64,000 bases of DNA from an uncultured Rhodocyclaceae bacterium (GTDB lineage: Bacteria > Pseudomonadota > Gammaproteobacteria > Burkholderiales > Rhodocyclaceae), in assembly GCA_907163075.1 (NCBI GenBank), contig CAJQTY010000001.1:1426001-1490000 (forward strand), given 5' to 3'. The position numbers and the translations under genes are program-made. The notes under the pieces are model-generated. The model did not search any database and was not told where the DNA came from. It saw only the letters and a list, made by a program, of their open reading frames with translations. Positions 41,881-53,629 of the stretch are shown in pieces. How positions within the stretch are numbered: the first letter of the stretch is position 1; the number at the start of each line of letters is the position of its first letter.

Positions 41881-43173
41881 TTACTTGTTGTACGGGCCCC
41901 AAGCCGGTTCGCGAACGTCACCGGCCGCGATGGAAAGGCGCTGTTTGATTCGTCCGTCGACCGACACCGCGGACAGTACGCCGCGACCGCCGATCTCGGT
42001 CGCGATCAGGATCATGCGGCCATTTGGCGCGAAGGTCGGCGATTCGTCCTTGCTCGAATCGGTGAGGATCTGCACCTGTTTGCTGGCCAGGTCCATGACC
42101 GCGAGACGGAAGCCGCTCTCGCGCCGGCTGATGAAGGCCAACGACTTGCCATCCGGCGAGATGCGCGGCGATACGTTGTAGCTGCCTTCGAAGGTGATGC
42201 GCTGGTCATCGCCACCGCCGACGCCGACGCGGTAAATCTGCGGGCTGCCGCCGCGGTCGGAGGTGAAATAGATTGACCGCCCGTCGGCCGCGAAGAAGGG
42301 CTCGGTGTTGATACCCGACGACGTGGTCAGGCGCTGCACGCCGGAACCGTCGGCATTGACCGTGAAGATTTGCGAGCCGCCTTCCTTGGAGAGCACGACG
42401 GCCAGCTTGCGGCCATCGGGCGACCAGGCCGGGGCCGAATTCGAGCCCTTGAAGTTGGCGACCACGATGCGTTGACCGCTGGCCAGCGAATGCACATAGA
42501 CCACCGGCTTCTTGTTTTCAAACGACACGTACGCCAGGCGGGTACCATCGGGCGACCAGGCCGGAGAAATGATTGGTTCCTTCGATTTCAGCGCGGCCTG
42601 CGCGTTTTGCCCGTCGGCGTCGGCGACGTGCAGTTCGTAGCGGTTCGATCCGCTCTTCACGACATAGGCGATGCGCGTGGCGAAAACGCCGGGTTCGCCG
42701 ATCAGCTTTTCATAGATCACGTCGGCAATGCGGTGGCCGGCGGCGCGCAGCATCGGCGTCGAAGTCACGAAGGCGGTGCCGGCGAGGGTGGACTGCCGGT
42801 TGACGTCGTAAAGCCGGAAGCGTGCTTCCTGGCGGCCGTCACCGGTCGGGCCGATGCTGCCGGCGGTCAGCGCATCGGCGCCGCGGTTTTTCCAGTCGCC
42901 GTAGGCCGGGTTGGTCGACTCATTCATCGCCACGCCGCTGGCGTCGATCATCTTGAACAGGCCGCTGCGTTCGAGATCGCCGCGGATGACCGAGGTCAGC
43001 GTGCGTGAAGTGCCCTGATCGCCGCCAAAGTCGGCAATGGCCAGCGGAATGCGGTTGGCGCCGGCGCCGGTGATCTCGATCGTCAGTTCGGCGTGGGAAG
43101 GGGTTTGAAGAAGCGACAGGGCGCTGAATGCGATCAGGCTCAGGCCGCGCAGTTTAAGCAAGGGTCGAAGCAT
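41881..43173 (-). CDS. tolB: Tol-Pal periplasmic protein TolB
   Basis: 430 residues: signal peptide (LSLIAFSALSLLQTPSHA), N-terminal alpha/beta domain (IPLAIADFGGD) and a C-terminal six-bladed propeller built from repeated SPDGxxLAxxS units. It binds Pal and the TolA C-terminal domain. About 57 bases before pal and 95 after tolA. Confidence 0.96.
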   Translation of the reverse strand: MLRPLLKLRGLSLIAFSALSLLQTPSHAELTIEITGAGANRIPLAIADFGGDQGTSRTLTSVIRGDLERSGLFKMIDASGVAMNESTNPAYGDWKNRGADALTAGSIGPTGDGRQEARFRLYDVNRQSTLAGTAFVTSTPMLRAAGHRIADVIYEKLIGEPGVFATRIAYVVKSGSNRYELHVADADGQNAQAALKSKEPIISPAWSPDGTRLAYVSFENKKPVVYVHSLASGQRIVVANFKGSNSAPAWSPDGRKLAVVLSKEGGSQIFTVNADGSGVQRLTTSSGINTEPFFAADGRSIYFTSDRGGSPQIYRVGVGGGDDQRITFEGSYNVSPRISPDGKSLAFISRRESGFRLAVMDLASKQVQILTDSSKDESPTFAPNGRMILIATEIGGRGVLSAVSVDGRIKQRLSIAAGDVREPAWGPYNK

Positions 43174-43268
43174 GGGGATCAGGCATCCGTAAAGAATGGG
43201 CGATTATATCGCCTTGAGGTGAGAAGGGTTTGTAACGAAAAGTAATTTTGCCGTATGCGACGATGCGC

Positions 43269-44102
43269 CTATTCATTCAGAGGTTTGACCTTGAGTTCGA
43301 AGACACGTTGGTACAGCTCCGATTTTTCAGGTTTTGGCAGCGGCGATGATTTCAGGATGGCGCGTTCTATGGCTTCGTCAAGGGCTTTGTGGCCGCTCGA
43401 CTTGCGTAACTTGACGTCGATAATCTCCCCTGAGGGCAGTTGCGTGATGCCGAAAACCGCTTCAGGATTGCCCTGAACACTCGGCGGCGTGACGATGTTG
43501 TTGCGGATTTTGTTGCGAACCTTGTCGGACCAATCGGCCAGACCGCGCGAATTTCCCGCTGAGGCCTGTTCCGCCTTGAGTTGCGCGAGTTGATTGGCCT
43601 CCGCTTCGGCACGGGCGCGCTGGTCCTGCGCCACTTTCTGCTGCTGAATTTGTTTCTGCTCGCGCTTCAGTTCTTCGTCGAAGCTCGGCCGGCGATCGGG
43701 CTCGGGCTTTTTCGGTTCTTCCTTCTTCGGTTCAGGCTTCCTGGGTTCGTCTTTTTTCGGCTCGGGTTTCTTCGGCTCTTCCTTCTTCGGCTTCTTTTCG
43801 TCCTTGATGGCGATGTCCGGCTTGACCGTCGGCGCCGGCTCAGCTTTGGGCACCGGTTTCGGCTCGGGTTTCGGTTCTGGTCTCGGTTCGGGCCGGGGGG
43901 CGGGAGATGGTTCGGGGGCCGGCTGCGGCCTGGCCGCCGGCGCCGCACGCCACACCTCGACCTCGACCGACGACGGCGCCTGGCTCTTCCATTGCACACC
44001 GAAGAACAGGGCGCCGAGGAGCAGCAGATGAACGATGGCCGAGAGAGCCAGCGACCTTACATTCGTCTGGTCGGATTCCGGCGGAGGCGCAGCGAGGTTC
44101 AC
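43269..44102 (-). CDS. tolA: Tol-Pal inner-membrane spanning protein TolA
   Basis: 277 residues: short cytoplasmic N-terminus, one membrane helix (ALSAIVHLLLLGALFFGVQW), a long periplasmic domain with Pro/Lys/Glu repeats of the KKPEPKKEEP type (about 60-140) and an Ala/Gln helix, then a TonB/TolA-like C-terminal domain (GNPEAVFGITQLPSGEIIDV). It transmits proton-motive force from TolQR to TolB-Pal. The repeat tract makes slippage likely between strains. Confidence 0.94.
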   Translation of the reverse strand: MNLAAPPPESDQTNVRSLALSAIVHLLLLGALFFGVQWKSQAPSSVEVEVWRAAPAARPQPAPEPSPAPRPEPRPEPKPEPKPVPKAEPAPTVKPDIAIKDEKKPKKEEPKKPEPKKDEPRKPEPKKEEPKKPEPDRRPSFDEELKREQKQIQQQKVAQDQRARAEAEANQLAQLKAEQASAGNSRGLADWSDKVRNKIRNNIVTPPSVQGNPEAVFGITQLPSGEIIDVKLRKSSGHKALDEAIERAILKSSPLPKPEKSELYQRVFELKVKPLNE

Positions 44103-44114
44103 GGCGACCGGGGC

Positions 44115-44519
44115 TTACTTGCCCGTGGGTTGCACGAGCAGGCCGATGCGCTTGACCTGCTGGCGCTGAAGCTCGTCCATGACGCCGAGAACGGCTTCGT
44201 ACTTGACGTTCTTGTCGCCGACGATGAGTACCGGCTGTTCCGGATTCTTGCGCTGGGCGTCGACGATGGCCTGTGCCAGTTCGCCACGGCCCAGGCTGCG
44301 CTCGGATTTGCCCGGCGCCGTCAGCGACAGGCTCTGGTCGACGCGGATATTGACCTGCAGGGCTTCAGCCGGCGGTTGCGCGGCCTTGCCGACGGAGGGC
44401 ACATCGATACTGGCGGTGGTCATCATCGGCGCGGTCACCATGAAGATGACGAGCAGCACGAGCATGACGTCGATGTAGGGGACGACGTTGATTTCGTTTT
44501 TCTGGCGGCGTGGGCGCAT
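44115..44519 (-). CDS. tolR: Tol-Pal stator protein TolR
   Basis: 134 residues of the ExbD/TolR family: RRQKNEINVVPYIDVMLVLL with the proton-pathway Asp in the membrane helix, then a periplasmic domain (LIVGDKNVKYEAVLGVMDEL). Works with TolQ to drive TolA. It lies between tolQ (21 bases) and tolA (12 bases). Confidence 0.95.
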   Translation of the reverse strand: MRPRRQKNEINVVPYIDVMLVLLVIFMVTAPMMTTASIDVPSVGKAAQPPAEALQVNIRVDQSLSLTAPGKSERSLGRGELAQAIVDAQRKNPEQPVLIVGDKNVKYEAVLGVMDELQRQQVKRIGLLVQPTGK

Positions 44520-44540
44520 GCGAGCTCCTGTTTGTCCTGT

Positions 44541-45218
44541 TCAGCGCACCTGACGTTGCAGGATGTTGGAGAATTCTTCCATGAAGGATTCGAAGCGTGT
44601 GGCGAGGCGGTCGATCTCATGCGCGAAGCGGTTGTAGGCGACCACCGCCGGGATCGCGGCGAAGAGGCCGATGGCCGTGGCCACGAGGGCTTCGGCGATG
44701 CCCGGGGCGACCGCCGAGAGCGTCGCCTGGCCGACATTGGCGAGGCCGCGGAAGGAGTGCATGATGCCCCACACCGTTCCGAACAGGCCGACGTAGGGGC
44801 TGACCGAGCCGGCCGAGGCGAGGAAGGCGAGGTGCGCGTCGATGCTGTCGACTTCGCGCTGGTAGGTGGCGCGCATGGCGCGTCGCGAGCCGTCGATGAC
44901 GTCCTTGGCATCGAGGTTCTTCTGGCTGCGCAGCTTGGTGAACTCGCGGAATCCGGATTCGAAGATGCGTTCCATGCTGCCCGTGCCGTGCCGGTTATTG
45001 ACGGCGCTCTGGTACAGGCTGTTGAGGTCGCCGCCGCTCCAGAAATCGCGTTCGAACTGTTCGGTTTGCGCGCGCGCTGTCTTCAGGGTGAACCACTTGC
45101 CGAAGATGTAGTACCACGACATGAAAGACACCGCGGCGAGCAGGATCATGACGGCCTGAACCACCGCACTGGCATTTAGGATGAGGTGCAGGATGGAGAG
45201 ATCTTGCGAGACGTTCAT
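44541..45218 (-). CDS. tolQ: Tol-Pal proton channel protein TolQ
   Basis: 225 residues of the ExbB/TolQ family with three membrane helices: near residues 17-38, about 135-155 (SPYVGLFGTVWGIMHSF region) and about 170-190 (ALVATAIGLFAAIPAVVAYN). It forms the ion channel with TolR. The start overlaps the ybgC stop (ATGA). Confidence 0.96.
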   Translation of the reverse strand: MNVSQDLSILHLILNASAVVQAVMILLAAVSFMSWYYIFGKWFTLKTARAQTEQFERDFWSGGDLNSLYQSAVNNRHGTGSMERIFESGFREFTKLRSQKNLDAKDVIDGSRRAMRATYQREVDSIDAHLAFLASAGSVSPYVGLFGTVWGIMHSFRGLANVGQATLSAVAPGIAEALVATAIGLFAAIPAVVAYNRFAHEIDRLATRFESFMEEFSNILQRQVR

Positions 45219-45658
45219 TGGAGAGCTTCCAGTTTGGAGCGCAAAAGTGCGGGAATCGAGGTGATCTTCATCAGGCTGGCGTTTACGCAGATGATCTGGA
45301 TCCTGCCGCTGACCAGTTCATCCCAGCCGTTCTCGACGGCAGGATTGGCGCGCCGGATGTGCTGGCGGAAGAAAATCTGGGATTTGGTGATTTTTTCGAC
45401 TTCGAGACCGATCGAGAGCATTTCGTCGAGCCGCGCCGGCTTCAGGTATTCCAGGCTGACGCTGCGCACGACGAAAGCGATGCCCGGATCGCGCAGCAGA
45501 TCGGCCTGGTCGTGGCCGATCGCGCGCAGCCATTCGGTGCGGCAGCGCTCGAGAAACTTCAGGTAATTGGCGTAGTAGACGACGCCACCGGCGTCGGTGT
45601 CTTCGTAGTAAATGCGAACGGGGATGGTAAAGGCGTTGGGATTCTGTTCGTATTTCAT
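45215..45658 (-). CDS. ybgC: Acyl-CoA thioesterase YbgC
   Basis: 147 residues of hot-dog fold 4-hydroxybenzoyl-CoA thioesterase type: RIYYEDTDAGGVVYYANYLK contains the catalytic Asp, and FLERCRTEWLRA follows. It hydrolyses acyl-CoA and is classically the first gene of the tol-pal operon. Here it overlaps tolQ by four bases. Confidence 0.95.
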   Translation of the reverse strand: MKYEQNPNAFTIPVRIYYEDTDAGGVVYYANYLKFLERCRTEWLRAIGHDQADLLRDPGIAFVVRSVSLEYLKPARLDEMLSIGLEVEKITKSQIFFRQHIRRANPAVENGWDELVSGRIQIICVNASLMKITSIPALLRSKLEALQ

Positions 45659-45716
45659 GGGCGGATTCTAGTTTGGCCGGGGGGCGTCAAGTGTAAGTGT
45701 TTGTGACAAGGCGCGT

Positions 45717-46789
<1,073 letters not shown>

Positions 46790-46793
<4 letters not shown>

Positions 46794-47866
46794 GGCTGGA
46801 TGGTTGGGCCTTCGTAGTCGGAGTGGGCCAGCCATTCCCAGATCAGGACCTGGCCGAGCGCGAGCAGCATAGGCCCGAGAAAAAGCCCGATGAAGCCGAA
46901 AACCAGCACGCCGCCGAAGACGCCGACGACGACCAGCAGCAGCGGCAGGCTGGAGGTGCGCGAAATGAGGATCGGCTTGACGAAGTTGTCCACGCTGCTG
47001 ATGCCGAACATGCCCCACAGGATCATGAAGATGGCCCACCCGGTCTGTCCGCCGTCGTACAGCCAGGCCGCCGCGCCAAGCCAGATCAGGGTGGCGCCGA
47101 CGACCGGGACGGTCGAAAAGAAGAAGGTGGCGACGGTGAGCAGCGTTACTCCGGGAACGTCGGCGATGATGAATCCGATCATGGCCACCATCGCCTGCGC
47201 GGCGGCGGTGCCGACAATGCCGACCATGACGCCGGTGACCGTGCCTTCTGCCAGTTTGAGCATGCGTTCGCCGAGATCGCCGGCCAGCTTGCGGCTGCCC
47301 GTGCGAAGCGCCGCGGAGTAGATTTCAGCGTCGCGGAACATAAAGAAGACGAAGAAAACGACCAGCACAAGTTGCAGCAGACCCTGGCCAAACATTGTCA
47401 CGGTCGCCAGCGCCAGCTTGCGGGTGGGGTCGACGAGCTGGCGGATCAGGGTGTTCATTTCTTCCCGGCTGGCCGCCAGCTTGTGCCAGTAGTCGCTGAT
47501 ATCCGAGCCGACGATGGGCAGTTTGGCGAGCAGGGCCGGCGGATCGGCCGGCAGTCCACGCTCGATGATCGGTTTGAAATAGAGGATGGCGGTTTCCAGA
47601 CCATCGGCCAGCGAACCCGAGAGCAGGGCCAGGGGGGCTACCAGCAGTACCAGCAGGAGCAGCGACATGAGCACCGCCGCCAGGCTGCTACGCCCGCCAC
47701 AGGCGGCGAGCAGTCGGTTGCGCAGCGGCGACGTGGTGATGCTGATGACGCCGGCAAACAGCAGCGTACCGGTAAAAGGCATCAGAACCGCAATGCAGCC
47801 GATCAGCAGGAGCGCGACGATGGCGATCTGGATGAGCTGCTTCTGAGCGGAGGAAATATGCTGCAT
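46790..47866 (-). CDS. AI-2E/PerM family membrane transporter
   Basis: 358 residues with about seven to eight membrane helices, e.g. [20 protein letters not shown] and a C-terminal [20 protein letters not shown], which is the family's hallmark Gly-rich end. Members export small molecules or act as Na+/H+ exchangers; the substrate here cannot be told. It is wedged between ruvA (overlap TAATG) and ruvB (overlap ATGA), so it must be translated with the recombination genes. Confidence 0.88.
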
Positions 47867-48441
47867 TATGCCTTCGAAAGTAGTCTGAGCGCCTGGCGGA
47901 TCCCGTCCGAGGTGGAAATGCCCGCGGCCAGTGGTTTCATCGCCGCTGCTGCTTCGCGGTCATTGTAACCCAGCGCCAGCAGCGCATTGAGGATGTCATG
48001 CTGGCTGTCTTCGACGGCCAGGGTGGCTGCAGGCAGGGCGTCGGCCAGTTTGCCGCGGAGTTCGAGCAGCAGTCGTTCGGCCGTCTTCTTGCCGATGCCC
48101 GGCACCTTGATCAGGCGCCCGACTTCCTGCCGGGCAATGGCCTGCGCCAGATCGCTGACGGACAGCCCGGAAAGCACGGCCAGCGCCATGCGCGCGCCGA
48201 TCCCGGAAATCTTGATCAATTGGCGGAAGGCAAAGCGTTCGGCTTCGCTGGCGAAACCGTAAAGAAACTGCCCGTCTTCGCGCACCACGAAATGCGTCAG
48301 CAGCGTCAGCTTCTCGCCGTTCGCCGGCAGGTTGTAGAAGGTGCTCATCGGCACGTCGACTTCGTAACCGACACCATGTACGTCGATGACGACCTGGGGC
48401 GGGTTTTTTTCCAGCAGTACTCCGGTAAGGCGACCGATCAT
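47866..48441 (-). CDS. ruvA: Holliday junction-binding protein RuvA
   Basis: 191 residues. OB-fold start [20 protein letters not shown], two helix-hairpin-helix motifs ([38 protein letters not shown]) and a C-terminal domain III that contacts RuvB ([19 protein letters not shown]). It holds the four-way junction for RuvBC. Confidence 0.96.
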   Translation of the reverse strand: MIGRLTGVLLEKNPPQVVIDVHGVGYEVDVPMSTFYNLPANGEKLTLLTHFVVREDGQFLYGFASEAERFAFRQLIKISGIGARMALAVLSGLSVSDLAQAIARQEVGRLIKVPGIGKKTAERLLLELRGKLADALPAATLAVEDSQHDILNALLALGYNDREAAAAMKPLAAGISTSDGIRQALRLLSKA

Positions 48442-48479
48442 TGGGCTGCTCCCTGGTGATTGAGACTAGGCGCTGTGGT

Positions 48480-49025
48480 TCACGACAGGCGTCCATGGCG
48501 CACGCGCAGCCCCCTGGTGGCCAGCGCGCCCAGCCCCTGGCCGCCATGCGCATGGGCGATCGCGCAAGCCAGCGCGTCGGCGGCGTCGGGGCTTGGGTCG
48601 CCGGGCAGCGACAGCAGGCGGCGTACCATGTGCTGTACCTGGATCTTGTCGGCGTGGCCGTTGCCGACTACCGCCTGCTTGACCTGCAAGGCGGTATATT
48701 CCGCCACCTCGATGCCGCCGGCGACCAGCGCCGTGATCGCCGCGCCGCGCGCCTGGCCGAGCAGCAGCGTCGATTGCGGGTTGACGTTTACAAAGATGAT
48801 TTCGACAACCGCCTGGTCGGGCTGGTACTGCGCCACCAGTTCGCGCAGGCCGGCATGGATCGTTCCCAGTCGGCTCGGCAGTGAGGCACGGGTGTCGGTC
48901 CTGATGCAGCCGCTGGCCAGGTACGCCAGCGTATTGCCGGCTTTCTCGATGACGCCGAAGCCGGTGATGCGCAGGCCCGGATCGATGCCAAGGATGCGGA
49001 TCGGTTTGCTCGGTGCCGGCTTCAA
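48480..49025 (-). CDS. ruvC: Holliday junction resolvase RuvC
   Basis: 181 residues from TTG 49025. Family N-terminus [18 protein letters not shown] holds the first catalytic Asp; further acidic residues are in QAVVEIIFV and in [14 protein letters not shown]. The open frame extends far upstream without homology; no ATG or GTG suits the family start, so TTG is the best choice, with AGGG about 10 bases upstream. It cuts Holliday junctions symmetrically. Confidence 0.93.
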   Translation of the reverse strand: MKPAPSKPIRILGIDPGLRITGFGVIEKAGNTLAYLASGCIRTDTRASLPSRLGTIHAGLRELVAQYQPDQAVVEIIFVNVNPQSTLLLGQARGAAITALVAGGIEVAEYTALQVKQAVVGNGHADKIQVQHMVRRLLSLPGDPSPDAADALACAIAHAHGGQGLGALATRGLRVRHGRLS

Positions 49026-49370
49026 AGCGGGCGTACCCTGGCCGGCGCGGGCCGCAGGCCGCGGGCGCCGCCGGTGCGGCGCGGGAGCATGAACGTAAGG
49101 GGGGCAGGGGCTTGCAGCGGCGGCATGACTCGGGTTTCTCTGGTAAGCCGACAGTATACCGAGTCCGGGTCCGGTAACGGCTGCTGATTGGCCGCGCTCC
49201 TGATCTGCGGCACGCGATATCTTCCCGGCATCTCGCACGCAACCCGTACGACAGGATCGGCCATCTCTTTCAGTGCTTCGTTCCGGCGCTGGTGGCGCGG
49301 AAGACATTCATCCGCAGCGCCTGCGTGAACGGCCGGCGGATGGCGGGATGGCGCCGCCGCTGCGCGCGGA

Positions 49371-50099
49371 CTACTCTTCCGCGAGGACGACGCTGGTGTA
49401 AACATCCTGGACGTCGTCGAGGCTTTCGAGAACGTCGATCAGCTTCTGCATGCGCCTGGCGTCGTCGCCGGTCAGCTCGGTTTCGTTCTCGGCCTTCATC
49501 GTGACCTGCCCGAACTCGGCCTTGAAGCCCGCGGTTTCAAGGGCTTCCTTGACACTCATGTAGTCATGCGGTGGGGTGATGACTTCGATCGAACCGTCAT
49601 CGTTGGTCAGCACGTCCTCGGCGCCGGCTTCGATGGCCGCATCCATCAGCGCCGCTTCGTCGGTGCCCGGGGCAAACAGGAGCTGGCCGCAATGCTTGAA
49701 CTGGAAGGCGACGGAGCCGTCGGTGCCCATGTTGCCGCCGTGCTTGTTGAAGGCGTGACGGACTTCGGCGACGGTGCGCGTGCGGTTGTCGGTCAGGCAG
49801 TCGACCATCACCGCCGCGCCGCCGATACCGTATCCCTCGTAGCGGATTTCGATGTAATCGACGCCTTCGAGTTCGCCGGTACCCTTCTTGATGGCGTTGT
49901 CGATCTTGTCTTTCGGCATGTTCACGCTCTTGCCCTTGTCTACGGCCAGACGCAGGCGCGGGTTGAAGCCCGGGTCGCCACCACCCATCTTGGCGGCAAC
50001 GGTGATTTCCTTGGCGATCTTGGAGAATGTCGCACCGCGCTTCTCATCCTGGCGCCCTTTACGGTGCTGGATATTCGCCCATTTGGAGTGTCCGGCCAT
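49371..50099 (-). CDS. yebC: YebC/PmpR-family transcriptional regulator
   Basis: 242 residues beginning [20 protein letters not shown], the strongly conserved start of the family, with [20 protein letters not shown] in the middle. YebC-type proteins bind DNA or help ribosomes at proline stretches. It commonly precedes ruvC, as here, but about 345 bases separate them. Confidence 0.95.
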   Translation of the reverse strand: MAGHSKWANIQHRKGRQDEKRGATFSKIAKEITVAAKMGGGDPGFNPRLRLAVDKGKSVNMPKDKIDNAIKKGTGELEGVDYIEIRYEGYGIGGAAVMVDCLTDNRTRTVAEVRHAFNKHGGNMGTDGSVAFQFKHCGQLLFAPGTDEAALMDAAIEAGAEDVLTNDDGSIEVITPPHDYMSVKEALETAGFKAEFGQVTMKAENETELTGDDARRMQKLIDVLESLDDVQDVYTSVVLAEE

Positions 50100-50261
50100 G
50101 CTAACCTCGTTCGTATGCTGTTGTGGCGCGACGGTTGCCAGTGTCGTAGCGAAGCAACAAAGCGCGCGGTAAATGTTCGATAATAAGAATCGACAACCAA
50201 GCCGCGCATTCTACCACTTTCACCCCTTTCACTTTCCCTGTTCCTCGATCCGGAGCTACTG

Positions 50262-51794
50262 ATGAGCGCACCCCTCGTAATCGCCAAACACCAAGAAACC
50301 GAACTTGCCCTGCTGCCAGCGCTGGCCAACCGCCACGGGCTGATCACCGGCGCCACCGGCACCGGCAAGACGATCACCCTGCAAGTGCTGGCGGAACGAT
50401 TTTCAAGCATCGGCGTTCCGGTATTCATGGCCGACGTCAAAGGCGATCTTTCCGGGCTGTCAGCGCCGGGCGTGAACAGCCCGAAACTCAAGCAGCGGCT
50501 GCAGTCGCTCGGCCTTGAGGACTGGGCGCCAGCGAAGTTTCCGACCGCCTTCTGGGACGTGACCGGCGCGCAGGGGCATCCGGTGCGCGCGACGATCTCC
50601 GACATGGGGCCGATCCTCCTGGCGCGGCTGCTCAGCCTCAACGACACGCAGGCCGGCGTGCTGCAGCTGGTATTCAAGATCGCCGACGACAACGGCCTGC
50701 TGCTGCTCGACCTGAAGGACCTGCGCGCCATGGTTCAGCACGTCGGCGAGAACGCCAAGAGCTTTACCACCGAATACGGTAATGTCTCGGCGGCGTCGGT
50801 CGGCGCCATACAGCGCGGCTTGCTGACCCTCGGCGAGCAGGGTGGCGACGCCTTCTTCGGCGAGCCGATGCTCGACATCAACGACCTGATGCAGACCGAT
50901 GGCGGCAAGGGCATCGTCAACATTCTCGCCGCCGACAAGCTGATGGCCTCACCGCGCCTGTATTCGACCTTTCTGCTCTGGCTGCTTTCCGAACTCTTCG
51001 AGCAATTGCCCGAAGTGGGCGACGTGGACAAGCCGAAGCTGGTGTTCTTCTTCGACGAGGCGCACCTGCTGTTCAACGAGGCGCCGCCCGCGCTGCTGGA
51101 GAAGATCGAGCAGGTGGTGCGGCTGATCCGCTCGAAGGGCGTCGGCGTCTATTTCGTCACGCAAAACCCGCTGGACATTCCGGACACCGTTCTGGGCCAG
51201 CTCGGCAACCGGGTGCAGCACGCGCTGCGCGCCTTCACGCCGCGCGACCAGAAGGCGGTGAAGACGGCGGCCGAAACACTGCGCGCCAATCCGGCCTTCG
51301 ATGCGGCGGCGGTGATTACCGAGCTCGGCGTCGGCGAGGCGCTGGTTTCCTTCCTCGACGAGAAGGGGCGTCCGAACGTCGTCGAGCGCGCCTTCATCCT
51401 GCCGCCGGCCTCGCGCATCGGGCCGCTGACGCCGGAGGAAAGGCAGGGCGTGATCAAGGCCTCGCTGGTTTATGGTGTTTACGAAAAGGAGCTTGATCGC
51501 GAATCGGCCTACGAAAAACTGAAAGGTGCACCGGCCGCCAGCGGCGCACCGGCGCCGGCATCGGCTCCGTCGGCGACTGCCGGGCAGGAGCCGGCTTCCG
51601 GTGGCGGCTGGTTCGGCGGCCTCGGCGACCTGCTCGGTGGCAGCTCCGGCAGCGGCGGGCGCAACAAGGGCGGCGATTCGGTGATCGAGGCGGCGGCCAA
51701 GAGCGCGGCGCGCGCCATCGGCTCGCAGGTCGGGCGCGAAATCATCCGCGGCGTTCTCGGCTCGATTCTCGGCGGCGGTTCGCGGCGGCGTTAG
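50262..51794 (+). CDS. HerA-like ATPase (DUF853/YjgR)
   Basis: 510 residues: Walker A GATGTGKT near residue 30, Walker [13 protein letters not shown] near 262 and arginine/polar motifs in [20 protein letters not shown], as in HerA/FtsK-like motors of the YjgR group. The C-terminus is low-complexity Gly/Ser/Ala ([19 protein letters not shown]). Probably a nucleic-acid or protein translocating motor; no NurA partner gene is present. Divergent from yebC with a 160-bp shared upstream region. Confidence 0.9.
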   Translation: MSAPLVIAKHQETELALLPALANRHGLITGATGTGKTITLQVLAERFSSIGVPVFMADVKGDLSGLSAPGVNSPKLKQRLQSLGLEDWAPAKFPTAFWDVTGAQGHPVRATISDMGPILLARLLSLNDTQAGVLQLVFKIADDNGLLLLDLKDLRAMVQHVGENAKSFTTEYGNVSAASVGAIQRGLLTLGEQGGDAFFGEPMLDINDLMQTDGGKGIVNILAADKLMASPRLYSTFLLWLLSELFEQLPEVGDVDKPKLVFFFDEAHLLFNEAPPALLEKIEQVVRLIRSKGVGVYFVTQNPLDIPDTVLGQLGNRVQHALRAFTPRDQKAVKTAAETLRANPAFDAAAVITELGVGEALVSFLDEKGRPNVVERAFILPPASRIGPLTPEERQGVIKASLVYGVYEKELDRESAYEKLKGAPAASGAPAPASAPSATAGQEPASGGGWFGGLGDLLGGSSGSGGRNKGGDSVIEAAAKSAARAIGSQVGREIIRGVLGSILGGGSRRR

Positions 51795-51956
51795 GGTTGC
51801 CGCAACGCACTGGCGCGAAGTGGGCTACGTCCCTTGCTGCGCGCCGGGCCACATAATCCGGCGTCGGCTTTTACACGCTGGACATGGCGCCTGGGAGCCG
51901 GCCCTGGCGCATCGTTTTGACGGATTTTAAGTTGCAGGCGGTTGAAGGAGATTGCA

Positions 51957-53516
51957 ATGGGATTCATTCAAAATTATGACGATCTGCCGATGAACTGGGT
52001 TGGCGACTGGGCGGGACGCCGCGCGGCGCTGACCCCGCAGCGTAGCGCGCTGTACGACTCGTTCACCCGGCAGTCTTACACCTTTCGCGAAATGAACGAG
52101 CGGGCGTGCCGGGTGGGCGTCTATCTGAGCGACGTGCTTGGCTTGCGCAAAGGCGATGTCGTCACGCTGATCTGCCGCAACAGGGTTGAAGCGATCGACC
52201 TTTACCTGGCCTGCGGAAAACTGGGGATAATCCTCGCGCCACTCAGCCAGCGCCTGAAAAAGCCGGAACTGGACGACCTGCTGGCGCGCTTGCGCCCCGG
52301 CGTTCTTGTCCACGAACATCAGTTTTCCGGGTTGATCTCGACCCTGGCGCTGCCCGCCTCGGTTCGATCGGTGATCGACATCGACGACGATTCAAACTTC
52401 TTTGAAAACGTCATCCTGAAGGGCGATCCGCGCGAGGTGAATATTCCGCTGGCGATGAGCGATCGCTGCCTGTACGTCCATACCGGCGGCACCACCGCGG
52501 TGCCGAAAATCTGCATCGTGTCGCATCGGCAGATGGTGTGGAATTCGGTCGATATCGTCGCCACTGGCGTTGTCGGACTGTTCAAGAAGGTTCTGATCAC
52601 CTTCCCGTTCTTCCACATCGGCGGCTGGAACACCATCACGCCACTGATTTATGCGGGGATGACCGGCGTCCTGATGCGCGAATTCAATCCCGGCCTGGTG
52701 CTGGAGCTGATCCATGAGGGGCGCGTCGAGAATTTCGGCGCGGTCGAAGCCATGCTGCAGTTCCTGATCGCCCACCCGAAATTTGCCGAAACCGACTTTT
52801 CCGGGCTGAAGGCGATCACCACCGCCGCCGCGCCGTGCTCGAAGGCGGTGATGCAAACCTTCCTCGACAAGGGCATTCCGATCACTCAGACCTACGGGAT
52901 GACGGAGGCCGGTCCGTCCAATTTCGCCTATATCGCCCGTACCGAGTCTCTTGATGAATTGCTGGCCAATTCGGCGAGCATCGGGACGTCGATGTTTCAT
53001 TGCGACGCCAAGATCGTCGACCAGGAATCAGGGCTTGATGTCGAACCGGGCGCAACGGGCGTTCTGTGCATGCGCAGTCCGCACAATTTCGACGGCTATC
53101 TGGATGATCCGGCGCGAACCGAAAAAGTCCTCGATGCGGAAGGTTGGATCTATACGGGAGATCTGGCCGTGCAGGATCAGGACGGCCTGATTTTCATCAA
53201 GGGACGGGCGGACAACATGTTCATCTCGGGCGGCGAAAACATCTCCCCGGAAGAGATCGAACAAGCCCTGATGAAACATCCGGCCGTCGCCGGGGCCATC
53301 TGCGCCGGTATTCCCGACCCAAAATGGGGACAGGCGCCGGTCGCGCTGGTAGTCTTTCACGCTGGCGGCAGCGCCGCCGAGGATGAGCTCAAGGCCTTCT
53401 GCCGTGACCACCTGGCCGACTACAAGATTCCCCGGCATATCCGTTCGGCCGCCGGGTTGCCGCTCACCGGCGCCGGAAAGCTGGACCGCAACGCGCTGGT
53501 CGCGATGTTTTGCTGA
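51957..53516 (+). CDS. AMP-forming acyl-CoA synthetase
   Basis: 519 residues from ATG 51957 (GAAGGAG upstream). All ANL-superfamily motifs are visible: A3 YVHTGGTTAVPK, A5 YGMTEAG, A7 YTGD, A8 GRADNMFISGGENISPEEIE and the catalytic Lys of A10 (GAGKLDRNA). It activates a carboxylic acid to acyl-AMP and then to acyl-CoA. Chain length or substrate cannot be told. It stands alone between the ATPase gene and the sugar cluster, with no beta-oxidation genes nearby. Confidence 0.9.
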   Translation: MGFIQNYDDLPMNWVGDWAGRRAALTPQRSALYDSFTRQSYTFREMNERACRVGVYLSDVLGLRKGDVVTLICRNRVEAIDLYLACGKLGIILAPLSQRLKKPELDDLLARLRPGVLVHEHQFSGLISTLALPASVRSVIDIDDDSNFFENVILKGDPREVNIPLAMSDRCLYVHTGGTTAVPKICIVSHRQMVWNSVDIVATGVVGLFKKVLITFPFFHIGGWNTITPLIYAGMTGVLMREFNPGLVLELIHEGRVENFGAVEAMLQFLIAHPKFAETDFSGLKAITTAAAPCSKAVMQTFLDKGIPITQTYGMTEAGPSNFAYIARTESLDELLANSASIGTSMFHCDAKIVDQESGLDVEPGATGVLCMRSPHNFDGYLDDPARTEKVLDAEGWIYTGDLAVQDQDGLIFIKGRADNMFISGGENISPEEIEQALMKHPAVAGAICAGIPDPKWGQAPVALVVFHAGGSAAEDELKAFCRDHLADYKIPRHIRSAAGLPLTGAGKLDRNALVAMFC

Positions 53517-53588
53517 GATAGGCGCGATCGGGTTCTCACGGTGGCATCCGGCTGGCGGATCTCGCCAGTCGAGGCTGTCATAGCCCGG

Positions 53589-53629
53589 TTACGCCGATTC
53601 ACGTCGCATAGCGAACTGAATCGGCGTAA
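53589..53629. repeat. 13-bp perfect inverted repeat before the ROK gene
   Basis: TTACGCCGATTCA (53589-53601) and TGAATCGGCGTAA (53617-53629) with a 15-base spacer. There is no T-run, so a terminator is less likely than a protein binding site; it spans the -35 region of the promoter candidate whose TATAAT is at 53638. Confidence 0.6.

Noticed and set aside
43680-43900. Short tandem repeats inside tolA
   Set aside because: These encode the normal Lys/Pro/Glu-rich periplasmic arm of TolA and need no other explanation.
46823-47968. 381-codon forward open frame opposite the PerM-type transporter
   Set aside because: Composition dominated by Asp/Gln/Arg, the usual antisense pattern of a membrane protein.
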